From Syntrophomonas sp. UBA5314 (lineage in GTDB: Bacteria > Bacillota > Syntrophomonadia > Syntrophomonadales > Syntrophomonadaceae), in assembly GCA_002410325.1 (NCBI GenBank), contig DHRK01000007.1:338438-402437 (forward strand): a stretch of 64,000 nucleotides of DNA, read 5' to 3'. The notes below the pieces were generated by a model. The model searched no databases. It had not been told where the DNA came from and saw only the letters and a list, made by a program, of their open reading frames with translations. The position numbers and the translations under genes were made by a program. Every line of letters starts with the position of its first letter. Positions within the stretch are counted from its first letter, which is position 1. Positions 1 through 8,173 of this stretch are shown in pieces.

Positions 1-2
1 TG

Positions 3-2099
3 TTGGACGGCAACTATGATGTCGCAATCTACAACAGCGACTCGGACATGGTGAAATGGCTTGTTTATGTGGTCAATAAAACCATGGGGGGCAGCGCCTC
101 GGATTTATCAGCCGGTTATTCGTATTTTTCGCAGCTTCAAAAAGAAAACCGCCTTTATAAGATTAACTACCGGCAGGATCATGACCCGGTGTCCTTTTGG
201 CTGGCAGAGGGGGTTGAGGTAGTCATCTGTTGGGATTACCAGGCGGAGTACGTCAATGAGCTGGCCCAAAACCGCTTTCAGGTCATATGCCCCCGGGAAA
301 ATATACCCACCAAGCAATACCTCGTATACCGAGGCGCCCCGGTAAAGCCGCTGCCGCCGGATATTGCATCCTTGCTGAAAGAACAGGGCTTCGAAGCAAC
401 AACCGCCTTTGCCTTCGGTGAATCGGAGGAGCTTACGACAGCCTATGCCAATTACAAACCCGAATGGCGAAGAACGGTGCTGGGCACGCATATCAACACC
501 ACCGCGTCGGTGAATGAAAAGTTCGCTTTAAACGCTTTTGTGCTGCTCCTTCTTATATGTATTAATACTTCTATTTTTTTGAAAGCGAAAAACAGAAAGC
601 GGATATTTATCGCTTATCTGATCATTTCCGGCAGCCTGCTCATGTGGCAGTTTTTATGGTTAATTAAAACTTTATTGTGGGAAGACCACGACCCGCTATA
701 CACCTTCCTCTGGCATACGGAGTTTCCTCTTATAATGGCGGCCGCTATAGCCTGGCGCATACTGTGTTACGAATTGCGATGGGATAGGGCTTTTCCTCGA
801 AAATGGCTGTTTGCCATGATCGGGATAAATTTAATTCTAAGTTTATTGGCGTTTACAAATGGCTTACATCAACAGGTATTTCACATCAGTTATCCGACTA
901 GCGAGGTATACTGGTACAACGATTATACCTATGGATGGGGTTACTGGCTCATTTACGCCATCACGGTTTGGTTTTTGTTTATCGGCGCCTATGACTATTT
1001 CCGATATGCGGTGACAAGAGAGCGCAGAAGGCAGCTGCTATTCCTTTTGCTTGCCATCACCGGAGCCCTTGCCATAAACTTTATGGTCGTATTTGAAGAT
1101 GTGTTTGAAATCCACCTTGACGTTGCCTGGCAGACGTCCTTCTTGACGGCATTTTTCATAAATCTCGCCATACGCAACCGGTTTCTGGATCAGGGCCTGG
1201 ACTTTGCCGCCGTATTGGACAAAATGCACATACCCGTGGCAATCCGTACTCATGGGGGCAAATGGCTGTATCAAAGCAAAAAGATGATTGATTTCGATAA
1301 GCTTCCGGAACACAAGGAGGCCGATCATGTGTGGGAACAAGATGTTATCGAAGACACCGGCAGATTCTATCGACCTGAGTATCAGGGTTTCATGGGAAAA
1401 ACCGTTGTCTTGCTCCATGATATCAGCGATCAGATAAAGCAAGGCGAAGCGGTGAAGAAAGAAAAGGAGATCATGGAGAAAACCAGCGAGTTTCTAAAGG
1501 AAAGGGCGCGAACCATGGAAATCGCCCTTTCAAGCCACAACCAGCTTATTTGGAACGAGAGGCTTTCCGAGGTGTTTCATCATTTGCTAAAAGACCTTAC
1601 CGGCACGCTAAGAAAGCTCCAGGTGGAAGGAATAAAATTGCATGGCGATTCAGGCCGGCTGGCCCAGGCTCAGGCCTCGCGTTCCGGCCGCTTGCTGAGG
1701 ATCATGCTCTGGGGGCTGCAAGACGAAAACGTAAGCGGCAGACAGATGGCCGAGCTTCTCGCGGGCGAATGCAGCGACGCATGTATGCGAAGCCTTGACA
1801 TGGTTTTGGCCATGAAGCCGGAAGGCTTGTTCCCGCTCCGGTTTGCTTACGGTGTTTTCGGATGTGTCGCGGCGCTCATCGATACTTGTCTTGATGAAGA
1901 TTATACGCGCAAGCTGCTGGTGCGCGTCATTTCAGACCAAGACGCAGTGGTGCTTTTAATATTTCTTTCCGATACAGAACTAAACTTTAATAAGCTTGAA
2001 GAATTTGCGCGCTCGGTCGCGGCTGCCTATACCCGCGAAAAAGAAGACGACGCGCTGACCCTCAGAATTGAGTTCGGGAAGGAGGCGAATTCACTGTGA
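3..2099 (+). CDS. Membrane sensor without kinase domain (5'-truncated by the window edge)
   Basis: The frame is open to the left edge, so the true start lies outside the window. Residues 1 to about 170 form a soluble region that resembles the second lobe of an extracytoplasmic solute-binding protein (my impression, not tested). Residues about 173-390 hold seven hydrophobic segments. A cytoplasmic tail with a PAS-like stretch (about 400-480) and a helical region follows. No H-box and no ATP-binding N or G box is visible, so it cannot be a complete histidine kinase. Its stop overlaps the start of the next gene, a histidine kinase, by four bases (GTGA), so the two are translationally coupled. 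The likely role is a ligand-sensing subunit that signals to that kinase. No specific family is assigned. Confidence 0.7.
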   Translation: MDGNYDVAIYNSDSDMVKWLVYVVNKTMGGSASDLSAGYSYFSQLQKENRLYKINYRQDHDPVSFWLAEGVEVVICWDYQAEYVNELAQNRFQVICPRENIPTKQYLVYRGAPVKPLPPDIASLLKEQGFEATTAFAFGESEELTTAYANYKPEWRRTVLGTHINTTASVNEKFALNAFVLLLLICINTSIFLKAKNRKRIFIAYLIISGSLLMWQFLWLIKTLLWEDHDPLYTFLWHTEFPLIMAAAIAWRILCYELRWDRAFPRKWLFAMIGINLILSLLAFTNGLHQQVFHISYPTSEVYWYNDYTYGWGYWLIYAITVWFLFIGAYDYFRYAVTRERRRQLLFLLLAITGALAINFMVVFEDVFEIHLDVAWQTSFLTAFFINLAIRNRFLDQGLDFAAVLDKMHIPVAIRTHGGKWLYQSKKMIDFDKLPEHKEADHVWEQDVIEDTGRFYRPEYQGFMGKTVVLLHDISDQIKQGEAVKKEKEIMEKTSEFLKERARTMEIALSSHNQLIWNERLSEVFHHLLKDLTGTLRKLQVEGIKLHGDSGRLAQAQASRSGRLLRIMLWGLQDENVSGRQMAELLAGECSDACMRSLDMVLAMKPEGLFPLRFAYGVFGCVAALIDTCLDEDYTRKLLVRVISDQDAVVLLIFLSDTELNFNKLEEFARSVAAAYTREKEDDALTLRIEFGKEANSL

Positions 2100-3496
2100 C
2101 AGCATACGCCGTTCCCTACGTGATCCGTGTGATCTGTGCCCTCTTCCTGCTGCTTGCCATCTGCGGCAATGGCGTCATCCTCGTTTCGGCTTTATACCTG
2201 CAAACGGGACGCCAGAGATTATGGTGGGCTTCAGGCAGAGGGCTGATGCTTGCCGGGCTTTGCCTCCTGACTGCGGAGCTGGCGTTGTGTCAATTATACC
2301 TGTGGGAAGGCGCCATACTCCAGCCCCCGGCATTTTTGAGATTCAGCCTTATTCCAGGCCTTGTCGTGACCGCCTGCTGCTGGTTTGTGTTCGGAGAAAA
2401 AACACTTATTAAGGTTTTATCTGTAATACTCACCGTGCTGTATCTCTTTTACATGCTGCCGCAGCCGTGGTTTTGGCTGGCAGGCCTGGGCCTGTCGGTC
2501 GCCGCGTTTCTCGAAACCGCATACTGCATATATTATCTTTTTTATGAATATGACGGGGCGTCCGTATCTTATATTTTAACCGGGTTGTCTGATAATATCC
2601 TCCACGGTCTGGCGCTGTACGGCAAGAATGGAAGTATGATTGAACGAAATAGGGCTTATGAGGCTTTTTGCGGGGATTGTTCCATTGAGAGCGTAAATTT
2701 TAATGACCTCTGTAAGACTCTTGGCGCTGCCGAATCATTGGAAGGGAGACTTACCTATCTCGGTGGTCAGCGAACCTATGAAATTACCGTGGAAAACCTG
2801 TCAAACAGGAAAAGGGCGGTGTTCGTTAAGGATATCACGGCCTTTGCGCAGACCCTTGAAAGCGAAAGAAAGGCTGTCGCGCAGTTGGTTGAACAAAACC
2901 GCTTGATGGAAGAACTGATTAAACAACAGGAGCAGGCGGAAATCCTAAGGGAGAGGAAAAACGCCCTTTATGAGCTTCATGATAACGCCGGGCAGATGCT
3001 GGCCGTGGTGTCCATGTCGCTGGAAGCCATTCTGAAAGAAGGCCTGGATAGGGATGCCGCTGAAAGCCTTGAAAAGATTACATCCATACTTGAAAACTAC
3101 ACGAGAAAAGGACGGTTTAATATGTATTATCCGCTAAAGGACTCTTTGGATAGGCTCAAGATAAGCTATAAAGCTTTTGGGATAGAAATACTTGAAGCAA
3201 AGACCGTACCTCCGCTGATGCGAGATGAAGAAGAGGCAGTAGCCGCCATATGTCATGAAGCTGTACTGAACGCGATCCGACACGCTAAAGCAGACAGGAT
3301 CGAAATTACCTGGCAGCCAGAGCCGCATGTACTTTTACGAATTGCAAACGAAGCGACTAAGATGGATGCATTCGTCCCCGGCATCGGAATTTCAGGCATG
3401 GCATCCCGGGCGAAACGGGTGGGAATGGAGCTTGAAACTGAAATTAAACATGGAAGTTTTATCGTGAACGTGACTAAACGGATTGCCGTTGCCTAA
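2096..3496 (+). CDS. NarL-family (HisKA_3-type) sensor histidine kinase
   Basis: Five or six membrane segments occupy residues 5-155. A PAS-like segment (about 160-250) and a coiled coil (about 250-290) follow. The H-box is YELHDNAGQML, with His295 the probable phosphorylated residue. The ATPase domain has an N-box HEAVLNAIRHA (387-397, Asn392) and a degenerate glycine loop GIGISGM (429-435); the usual DNG is replaced. The GTG start has AAGGAGG ten bases upstream. It is coupled to the kinase-less sensor before it and is followed by a LuxR/NarL regulator, its obvious partner. The kinase call is firm; the signal is unknown. Confidence 0.85.
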   Translation: MTAYAVPYVIRVICALFLLLAICGNGVILVSALYLQTGRQRLWWASGRGLMLAGLCLLTAELALCQLYLWEGAILQPPAFLRFSLIPGLVVTACCWFVFGEKTLIKVLSVILTVLYLFYMLPQPWFWLAGLGLSVAAFLETAYCIYYLFYEYDGASVSYILTGLSDNILHGLALYGKNGSMIERNRAYEAFCGDCSIESVNFNDLCKTLGAAESLEGRLTYLGGQRTYEITVENLSNRKRAVFVKDITAFAQTLESERKAVAQLVEQNRLMEELIKQQEQAEILRERKNALYELHDNAGQMLAVVSMSLEAILKEGLDRDAAESLEKITSILENYTRKGRFNMYYPLKDSLDRLKISYKAFGIEILEAKTVPPLMRDEEEAVAAICHEAVLNAIRHAKADRIEITWQPEPHVLLRIANEATKMDAFVPGIGISGMASRAKRVGMELETEIKHGSFIVNVTKRIAVA

Positions 3497-3510
3497 AATG
3501 ACTGTTGCGC

Positions 3511-3542
3511 TTTTCTTTAATGACAACTGTCATTAAAGAAAA
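3511..3542. repeat. Perfect 15-bp inverted repeat behind the kinase gene
   Basis: Arms 3511-3525 and 3528-3542 are exact reverse complements separated by two bases. The centre includes one ACANNTGT site (3523-3530). There is no T-run after it, so it is more likely an extended operator or mRNA 3' hairpin than a terminator by itself. Confidence 0.75.
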
Positions 3543-3584
3543 TAACAGTTGTGAATAGAGCCGTAGCGGCTTTTTTTTTATTAT
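3523..3584 (+). promoter_or_regulatory. Promoter of the response regulator with paired ACANNTGT operators
   Basis: Two palindromic octamers, ACAACTGT (3523-3530) and ACAGTTGT (3545-3552), lie 22 bp apart, two helical turns. A -10-like TATTAT (3579-3584) starts 34 bp after the start of the second octamer. The same spacing is found at two other promoters in this block (4343-4405 and 7277-7338). The site nearer the promoter would be centred about 42 bp upstream of transcription, as for an activator. Caveat: a small terminator overlaps this -10. Confidence 0.55.
3559..3579 (+). terminator. Short Rho-independent terminator after the kinase gene
   Basis: AGCCG (3559-3563), a three-base loop and CGGCT (3567-3571) are followed by a run of T to 3579. 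It lies between the kinase and regulator genes and overlaps the inferred regulator promoter, so the regulator may be transcribed independently of the sensor genes. Confidence 0.6.
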
Positions 3585-3632
3585 ATTTTTATACCTCGGT
3601 AAGAAAAAAAGGGGCATCGGAGGATTAACGCC

Positions 3633-4235
3633 ATGAGGGTTGTTTTGATTGAGGATCAGGTACTGCTCAGAAGCACACTGGTCAAGGCTTTGGAGCAGGT
3701 ATCGGATATAAAGATCGTGGCACACTCCGAGAAGGCAAGCGAGGCGGCGGAACTCTGCCAAAAACACAGACCCGACCTGGTAGTCATGGATATTTTCACG
3801 GCTGAGGGAAACGGGCTTGATTATACCGCTGTTATTAAGAAAACATTTCCCGATATCAAGGTGTTTGTCATGACCGAGGTGGAGAATGAACAGCTTGTGC
3901 AAGCCGCGGAGAAAGCCGGGGCCGATCTGTTCGCATGGAAGAACCTCTCCCTCGATGAGTTCACGGATTTGATCCGGTATTCCACAAAACCCTACCGCGT
4001 CTTCCCGAAGCCTTTAAATCATTTACAGCATAAGGCAGGATTTTCGGAGATTGAAATACAAATCATCAGCCTGCTTTCGCAGGGGAAATCCACCAGAGAG
4101 ATTGCCGCCGAGAAGTTTTTGGAATATGGCACTGTAAGGGTGTATATTTCACGCATGTATTCCAAAACCGGGTTAAGAAGCCGCGCGCAACTGGTGGCTT
4201 ATGCCCTGCGCTGCGGGTTGATCGAATCCGTTTAA
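3633..4235 (+). CDS. NarL/LuxR-family response regulator
   Basis: Residues 1-120 are a receiver domain with Asp8, phospho-acceptor Asp53, Thr81 and Lys103, all in the expected places. Residues about 133-195 are a LuxR-type helix-turn-helix (FSEIEIQIISLLSQGKSTRE at its start). At 200 residues it has the normal family length. The ATG has GGAGG nine bases upstream. It follows the histidine kinase and is itself preceded by a pair of ACANNTGT sites, so it probably regulates itself and the downstream surface-protein genes. A truncated receiver-only paralogue lies at 6784. Confidence 0.9.
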   Translation: MRVVLIEDQVLLRSTLVKALEQVSDIKIVAHSEKASEAAELCQKHRPDLVVMDIFTAEGNGLDYTAVIKKTFPDIKVFVMTEVENEQLVQAAEKAGADLFAWKNLSLDEFTDLIRYSTKPYRVFPKPLNHLQHKAGFSEIEIQIISLLSQGKSTREIAAEKFLEYGTVRVYISRMYSKTGLRSRAQLVAYALRCGLIESV

Positions 4236-4268
4236 GCATTAACAGCAATCATTATATATAAAAGAATA

Positions 4269-4310
4269 AGCCGCCCGCGCGGGATCAAACCGCCATGGGC
4301 GGCTTTTTTA
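4269..4310 (+). terminator. Terminator of the response regulator gene
   Basis: An 8-bp stem, AGCCGCCC (4269-4276) with GGGCGGCT (4297-4304), has a 20-base loop and is followed by a T-run. Confidence 0.85.
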
Positions 4311-4342
4311 GTGGTTCTTTACGCCCTCCGGCAAAAGAACTG

Positions 4343-4405
4343 ACAGTTGTTAAGTCAAAGTGATAACATCTGTGGATTACGATCGCCTGGAAATTCTGTT
4401 TAAAT
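4343..4405 (+). promoter_or_regulatory. Promoter with paired ACANNTGT operators (membrane protein/lipoprotein operon)
   Basis: ACAGTTGT (4343-4350) and ACATCTGT (4366-4373) are 23 bp apart. A -35-like TTACGA (4377-4382) and, after 17 bp, a -10-like TTAAAT (4400-4405) preceded by TG follow. The second octamer starts exactly 34 bp before the -10, as at the other two sites. The flanks GTGGATTAC here and GTGAATTAC at 7305 are also alike. Confidence 0.65.
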
Positions 4406-4437
4406 TATGCTCAATAACAGTATAAGGAGGGTTGCTC

Positions 4438-4869
4438 GTGGACGCTCCAGGAAAAGGGCTGCTCAAAGTCGTCAGTGTCCTCTTCATAATCGCAGGTATT
4501 TTCGCAGTAATAACATCCATCTTCGGGGCAGCCGGATCTGCCTTGCTAACAAGTTTGGGCGTGCAGTCCGGCGGAATAATGATTGGCGCAATGCTTATCT
4601 CCACTATAAGCGGCGTACTTGAGATCGTATTCGGGGGCCTCGGGGTCAAGCGATGCGCAGATCCCGCGCAAGGCCAGTTTTTTATTACTGCCGGTATTGT
4701 ACTTTGCGCCATCCAGCTTTTGAACATGATAGTGCATTCTATCGGCATCGGCTTTTTGCAAGTGTTTGGCCTGCTGGGGTTTGTACTGCCCGTACTCTAC
4801 ATCGTCGGCGGGATAAAAAACAAGAAAGCCCAAGAAAGCCATGATTTCATGACCATGTCAAAATCATGA
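4438..4869 (+). CDS. Small four-helix membrane protein, function unknown
   Basis: The GTG at 4438 is chosen because AAGGAGG (4424-4430) lies seven bases upstream; the TTG at 4432 is too close. The product has about 143 residues. It has four hydrophobic segments (roughly residues 8-40, 48-75, 80-100 and 104-125) separated by short loops and a charged C-terminal tail. I do not recognise a family. It overlaps the following lipoprotein gene by four bases (ATGA) and shares the ACANNTGT promoter, so the two probably act together at the membrane. Confidence 0.7.
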   Translation: MDAPGKGLLKVVSVLFIIAGIFAVITSIFGAAGSALLTSLGVQSGGIMIGAMLISTISGVLEIVFGGLGVKRCADPAQGQFFITAGIVLCAIQLLNMIVHSIGIGFLQVFGLLGFVLPVLYIVGGIKNKKAQESHDFMTMSKS

Positions 4870-6464
4870 TAACAAAGAAATCGTTTTTGTTTTCTGTTCT
4901 CATCCTGCTCCCAGCAGTCTATCTTACAGGATGCGGCGGCCTCGCTGATCCTGTGAAAATCCTGGCTGACACATCTGCTTTATCTGCTAATGTAGTTGAA
5001 TCCGAAGAGTCGGCAATCTATAAAGAGCTGATTCGAAGCCGCGCGTGGACGAAAGACTGCATGTTCGGAGATGAGGCGTTAGAGGATTTCTCGGACTATG
5101 AAATTCGTGGCGAGGAAACCGTTGATCTGGATGCCGACGGGATTGATGAGTTTTTTTGCGTCGCAGTGATGAAAGACGGTTATGCCGATTTAAGCAGATT
5201 CCCGGAAATGTACTCCTTGTTTTACACAATCCGAGATGGGGATGCAGCATGCCTCTTCACTTCCTATATGAGTTCAGGCAGCATGGGAGGTGGAGTGCTG
5301 TCGTCGGCAGTCGATCCTGTCAGCGGAGAACTGCTGTTGTGCGAAGCTTGGCAAACAAGCGGCTGGGGCGGGGACGCCAAAGGAAAGAACTATTTCTCCT
5401 TGCGGGACGGCGGGCTGGTAAATGTGCTGTCCTACGCTGAAACCTGCCGGCCGAAGGACTTGTACGAGAAAGGGCCGTTGACCGTCAGAACTCCATACTA
5501 TGAAGATGAAGACGGCATCATCACGGATTATGAAGTCAATGGAAAACCGGCGACCGTAAAGGAGTACCGCCAAGCCGACCTGTTCGTCCCGGCGGAAGGC
5601 GAACAGTGGTTTTCGTCGGAGGCGGCGTTAACGGGCCTCGGCGCATATGTGAGCCATCTAAGCGAAAGAGCCGACGACAATCGGCGCGTCCGTGCATGGC
5701 TGGAGGATGGCAAAGCGCTCCTGACTCTCGACCGGGACTTTTGGCGCGAATATCTGGGCGTCGAAATCGCGGAAGACTTTTATCGGGTCAATGGATTGAG
5801 TAGACCTTGCGTGGGGGTGTACGTCGATACGCTGGGGTGGCGCGTCGCTCCGATGGTGCTGTTTCTGATGGAGGACGGCAAAGTGGAGTATCTGGATGTC
5901 GAGAGCGCGCTCCTGCAATCCGCCGATCCTGCGAATGGATTCAGCAGCATGGGGGCTTTGCCGGGCCTAACTGGCATTATCGGCTTTATCCCGGGCTATC
6001 CGGGCGACGCTGAAACCGATGACGGGGTCTATTCCGCCGATAATAAAACCGTTTTTGCTATCGACCGCTCCGGCCGGAAATTTGATGTATTCCTGGCTTA
6101 TACAGCTAAGGGCTGGCTTGGCGATTGGGCAGCGGATGATGTCGATGCTGGCGGCTTCTCTCACTGGCACCGTCTCAGCCTAAGCGCGAACGGCGCGTTG
6201 ACATTCTGTTATGGGCCGGGCCAGTTCGACGGCAACACGGGTGAAATGCTCAAGGGCTTCTGGCGCATTGCGCAGCCGGGCAGCGATGAAACGCTTCCGA
6301 CCGGCGCGGCAGTCTTCCAAATGGCCGGCGTCAATGGGAAAGAGGATTTCTTCGGCGTCTACGATCTACGCATGGTCGATAACACCCTGAATCTGCGCCA
6401 TATTAGCGGCAGCCGCCTGCCCTACGTCGATGCTTCCGAAAATGCGGAGCAGTTTCATCTCTAA
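4866..6464 (+). CDS. Large secreted lipoprotein, function unknown
   Basis: It has a lipoprotein signal peptide with lipobox LTGC (lipidated Cys23). The mature part is about 510 residues, rich in aromatic and acidic residues. Near residues 83-90 there is a DLDADGIDE stretch like the calcium-binding loops of VCBS/FG-GAP-type repeats, but only one such loop is obvious. It is translationally coupled to the membrane protein before it and lies in the ACANNTGT block. Surface location is well supported; the role is not. Confidence 0.75.
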   Translation: MITKKSFLFSVLILLPAVYLTGCGGLADPVKILADTSALSANVVESEESAIYKELIRSRAWTKDCMFGDEALEDFSDYEIRGEETVDLDADGIDEFFCVAVMKDGYADLSRFPEMYSLFYTIRDGDAACLFTSYMSSGSMGGGVLSSAVDPVSGELLLCEAWQTSGWGGDAKGKNYFSLRDGGLVNVLSYAETCRPKDLYEKGPLTVRTPYYEDEDGIITDYEVNGKPATVKEYRQADLFVPAEGEQWFSSEAALTGLGAYVSHLSERADDNRRVRAWLEDGKALLTLDRDFWREYLGVEIAEDFYRVNGLSRPCVGVYVDTLGWRVAPMVLFLMEDGKVEYLDVESALLQSADPANGFSSMGALPGLTGIIGFIPGYPGDAETDDGVYSADNKTVFAIDRSGRKFDVFLAYTAKGWLGDWAADDVDAGGFSHWHRLSLSANGALTFCYGPGQFDGNTGEMLKGFWRIAQPGSDETLPTGAAVFQMAGVNGKEDFFGVYDLRMVDNTLNLRHISGSRLPYVDASENAEQFHL

Positions 6465-6527
6465 TCTTAAAAGGTTCAACAAACTTTGATTAATAAAACA
6501 AAACTATTTCACAAGTAAGGAGAGAAC

Positions 6528-6773
6528 GTGAGAAAGTATGTGCTGATGATGAGGAATATATGGCAGCGACAATGAATATGCGTTGGGATTGGTTTTGATG
6601 GTAGCACTGGCTGCTAAAAAGGACAGACAAAACCTGCTCCGCTTGGTACAGCCTGCGCAGGAATAAATTAAAAAGGCAAACGGAATGGCAAGTTATGTAT
6701 TCACTTAGCAGACTGTTTTATCCCAGATACCGCGTCACTGGAAGACCTGATACGCATTTTGGAGCAGCTGTAG
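6528..6773 (+). pseudogene. Decayed small gene (remnant)
   Basis: A ribosome binding site (AAGGAGAG) precedes GTG 6528, whose frame stops after 14 codons. Protein-like pieces continue in shifted frames: one with NEYALGLVLMVALAAKK, ending near 6663, and one ending DTASLEDLIRILEQL at 6771. Together they look like one roughly 80-codon gene broken by frameshifts and stops. The parent family is not recognised. This is the only content of the 320-base gap between the lipoprotein and the short regulator. Confidence 0.4.
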
Positions 6774-6783
6774 GAGATGCGCG

Positions 6784-7191
6784 ATGAGAGTGGTATTGAT
6801 CCGAGACCGGCATTCCCGCAGTGACAGGTTGATCAAAATGTTGTGTCAGGTCCCGGATATCGAAATTGTGATGCAATCAGACAACGCCGGCGATGCGCCG
6901 GCATTATGCTCAGCGTATACGCCCGACCTTTTGGTAATGGATATTCTTTCAAAGGACTGGGGCCTCCTTGAATATATACCGCACATCAAGCAGGGCTTCC
7001 CGGCCATCAAGGTATTTGTCATGATCGGTGTTAAGGACAACAGGCTTGCGTTGAAGGCCAAGGAAGCAGGGGCCGACATTGTTGCACGGAAAAACATTTC
7101 CTTAGACGATTTTAAGCAGCTTATCCGACTATCCCAAAAACACTACCGTGTCTTTCCGCATACTCTCCCCGATTCTAAGGAGCCGCCTTGA
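6784..7191 (+). CDS. Receiver-only paralogue of the 3633 response regulator
   Basis: The 135 residues align end to end with the receiver domain of the regulator at 3633, including the shared start MRVVLI and the linker YRVFP, then stop where the helix-turn-helix would begin. Asp53 and Lys103 are kept, but Glu7 of the acidic pair is Arg and Thr81 is Ile, so normal phosphorylation-driven switching is doubtful. TAGGAG precedes the ATG. It probably arose by duplication and loss of the DNA-binding domain. It could titrate the kinase or dimerise with the full regulator, or it may be decaying. Confidence 0.75.
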   Translation: MRVVLIRDRHSRSDRLIKMLCQVPDIEIVMQSDNAGDAPALCSAYTPDLLVMDILSKDWGLLEYIPHIKQGFPAIKVFVMIGVKDNRLALKAKEAGADIVARKNISLDDFKQLIRLSQKHYRVFPHTLPDSKEPP

Positions 7192-7276
7192 TTAAAAAAG
7201 CGCTCCCCCTGTCGTGCCCGCTCTATGTTTTTGGGTAAACCGGCTGCTTCGCGCCCGGCCGCCGCGCAAACTGCTA

Positions 7277-7338
7277 ACAATTGTTAACTCATGTTTAGAC
7301 AGCTGTGAATTACTATCCTGCATCTGCTCAAATATAAT
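7277..7338 (+). promoter_or_regulatory. Promoter with paired ACANNTGT operators (duplicated lipoprotein operon)
   Basis: ACAATTGT (7277-7284) and ACAGCTGT (7299-7306) lie 22 bp apart. They are followed by -35-like TTACTA (7310-7315), a 17-bp spacer and a perfect -10 TATAAT (7333-7338). The second octamer begins 34 bp before the -10. This is the best promoter of the three and probably drives the genes from 7457 to 10993. Confidence 0.7.
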
Positions 7339-7375
7339 GATACTCAAAGTGGCGCAAAAAGGAAATTTTACATCT

Positions 7376-7423
7376 ATGTCCAAGGAGAAGGCAAATAAAA
7401 AACCGCGTGATCAAAAAATATGA
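7376..7423 (+). CDS. Possible 15-residue leader peptide
   Basis: A short frame beginning MSKEKANKK, very rich in Lys, sits between the 7333 promoter and the first lipoprotein gene and is preceded by AAGGAAA. It may be only untranslated leader; nothing else supports translation. Confidence 0.2.
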   Translation: MSKEKANKKPRDQKI

Positions 7424-7456
7424 AGAAGAAATACGCAGTTTAAAGGAGGATAAATA

Positions 7457-8005
7457 GTGAAAACAACTAAGAGGTTACTGGTTTGGGCTTTAACCATGAT
7501 GATTATCGCGTCCCTGGTGGGCTGTGGCGCCTCGACCACTACTTCGACCAGTTCGTCGGGCTCCACGTTGAAAAAGGAAATATCGCTGCCCCAGGGATGG
7601 GAGATGAAGGATGCGATCTCCGCTGAGGAGGTTGGTGCTATTGTCGGGGAAACGATGACCTACTTCGCGCAACTCGACAGCAACGCGCAGAATGGTAAAC
7701 CCTCCTGCGCTTATAACGTTCCAGGCAAAGAGTTCTCCAAGATTTACTTTCGTGCCTATGTAAACGGTGGGAGCGAGCAATTTGAGCGCACCAAAAATTA
7801 CGCGGTGAAAGACTCCCTCAAAGAAGTGAGCGGGCTTGGGGACAAGGCCTATATCTGTGATTCTACTGACGAGACGGTGATCGTGGTGCAGAAGGGTGAA
7901 ACTGTGGTGAAGGTCTCCTGGCAGCCCAAATTCTACAGCAAGTTTGACAAGGAGGAGTTGAGCAAAAAACTTGCCGGCAAGCTGCTGGAGAACATGTACA
8001 AATAA
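7457..8005 (+). CDS. Lipoprotein, tandem copy 1
   Basis: The GTG start has a strong AAAGGAGG (7442-7449). A lipoprotein signal peptide with lipobox LVGC (Cys23) is followed by a Thr/Ser-rich linker (residues 26-37) and one compact domain of about 145 residues with two cysteines (in PSCAYNV and YICDST) that could form a disulfide. No known family is recognised. It is the first gene after the ACANNTGT promoter at 7277-7338. Copy 2, at 8174, differs at about 30 positions. Confidence 0.8.
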   Translation: MKTTKRLLVWALTMMIIASLVGCGASTTTSTSSSGSTLKKEISLPQGWEMKDAISAEEVGAIVGETMTYFAQLDSNAQNGKPSCAYNVPGKEFSKIYFRAYVNGGSEQFERTKNYAVKDSLKEVSGLGDKAYICDSTDETVIVVQKGETVVKVSWQPKFYSKFDKEELSKKLAGKLLENMYK

Positions 8006-8173
8006 GGGAGGAAGCATATGGAACGAATCCCGAACCAATATAATTTCAAAAATACGGACTTATGAACTGCAGGCGGCAGAAGATTTCGGAAAGGAGGTTG
8101 TTTAGAAGAAGTCGTTGATACCTGTCCAGACCATGGACGAAGAAGAAATACGCAGTTTAAAGGAGGATAAACA

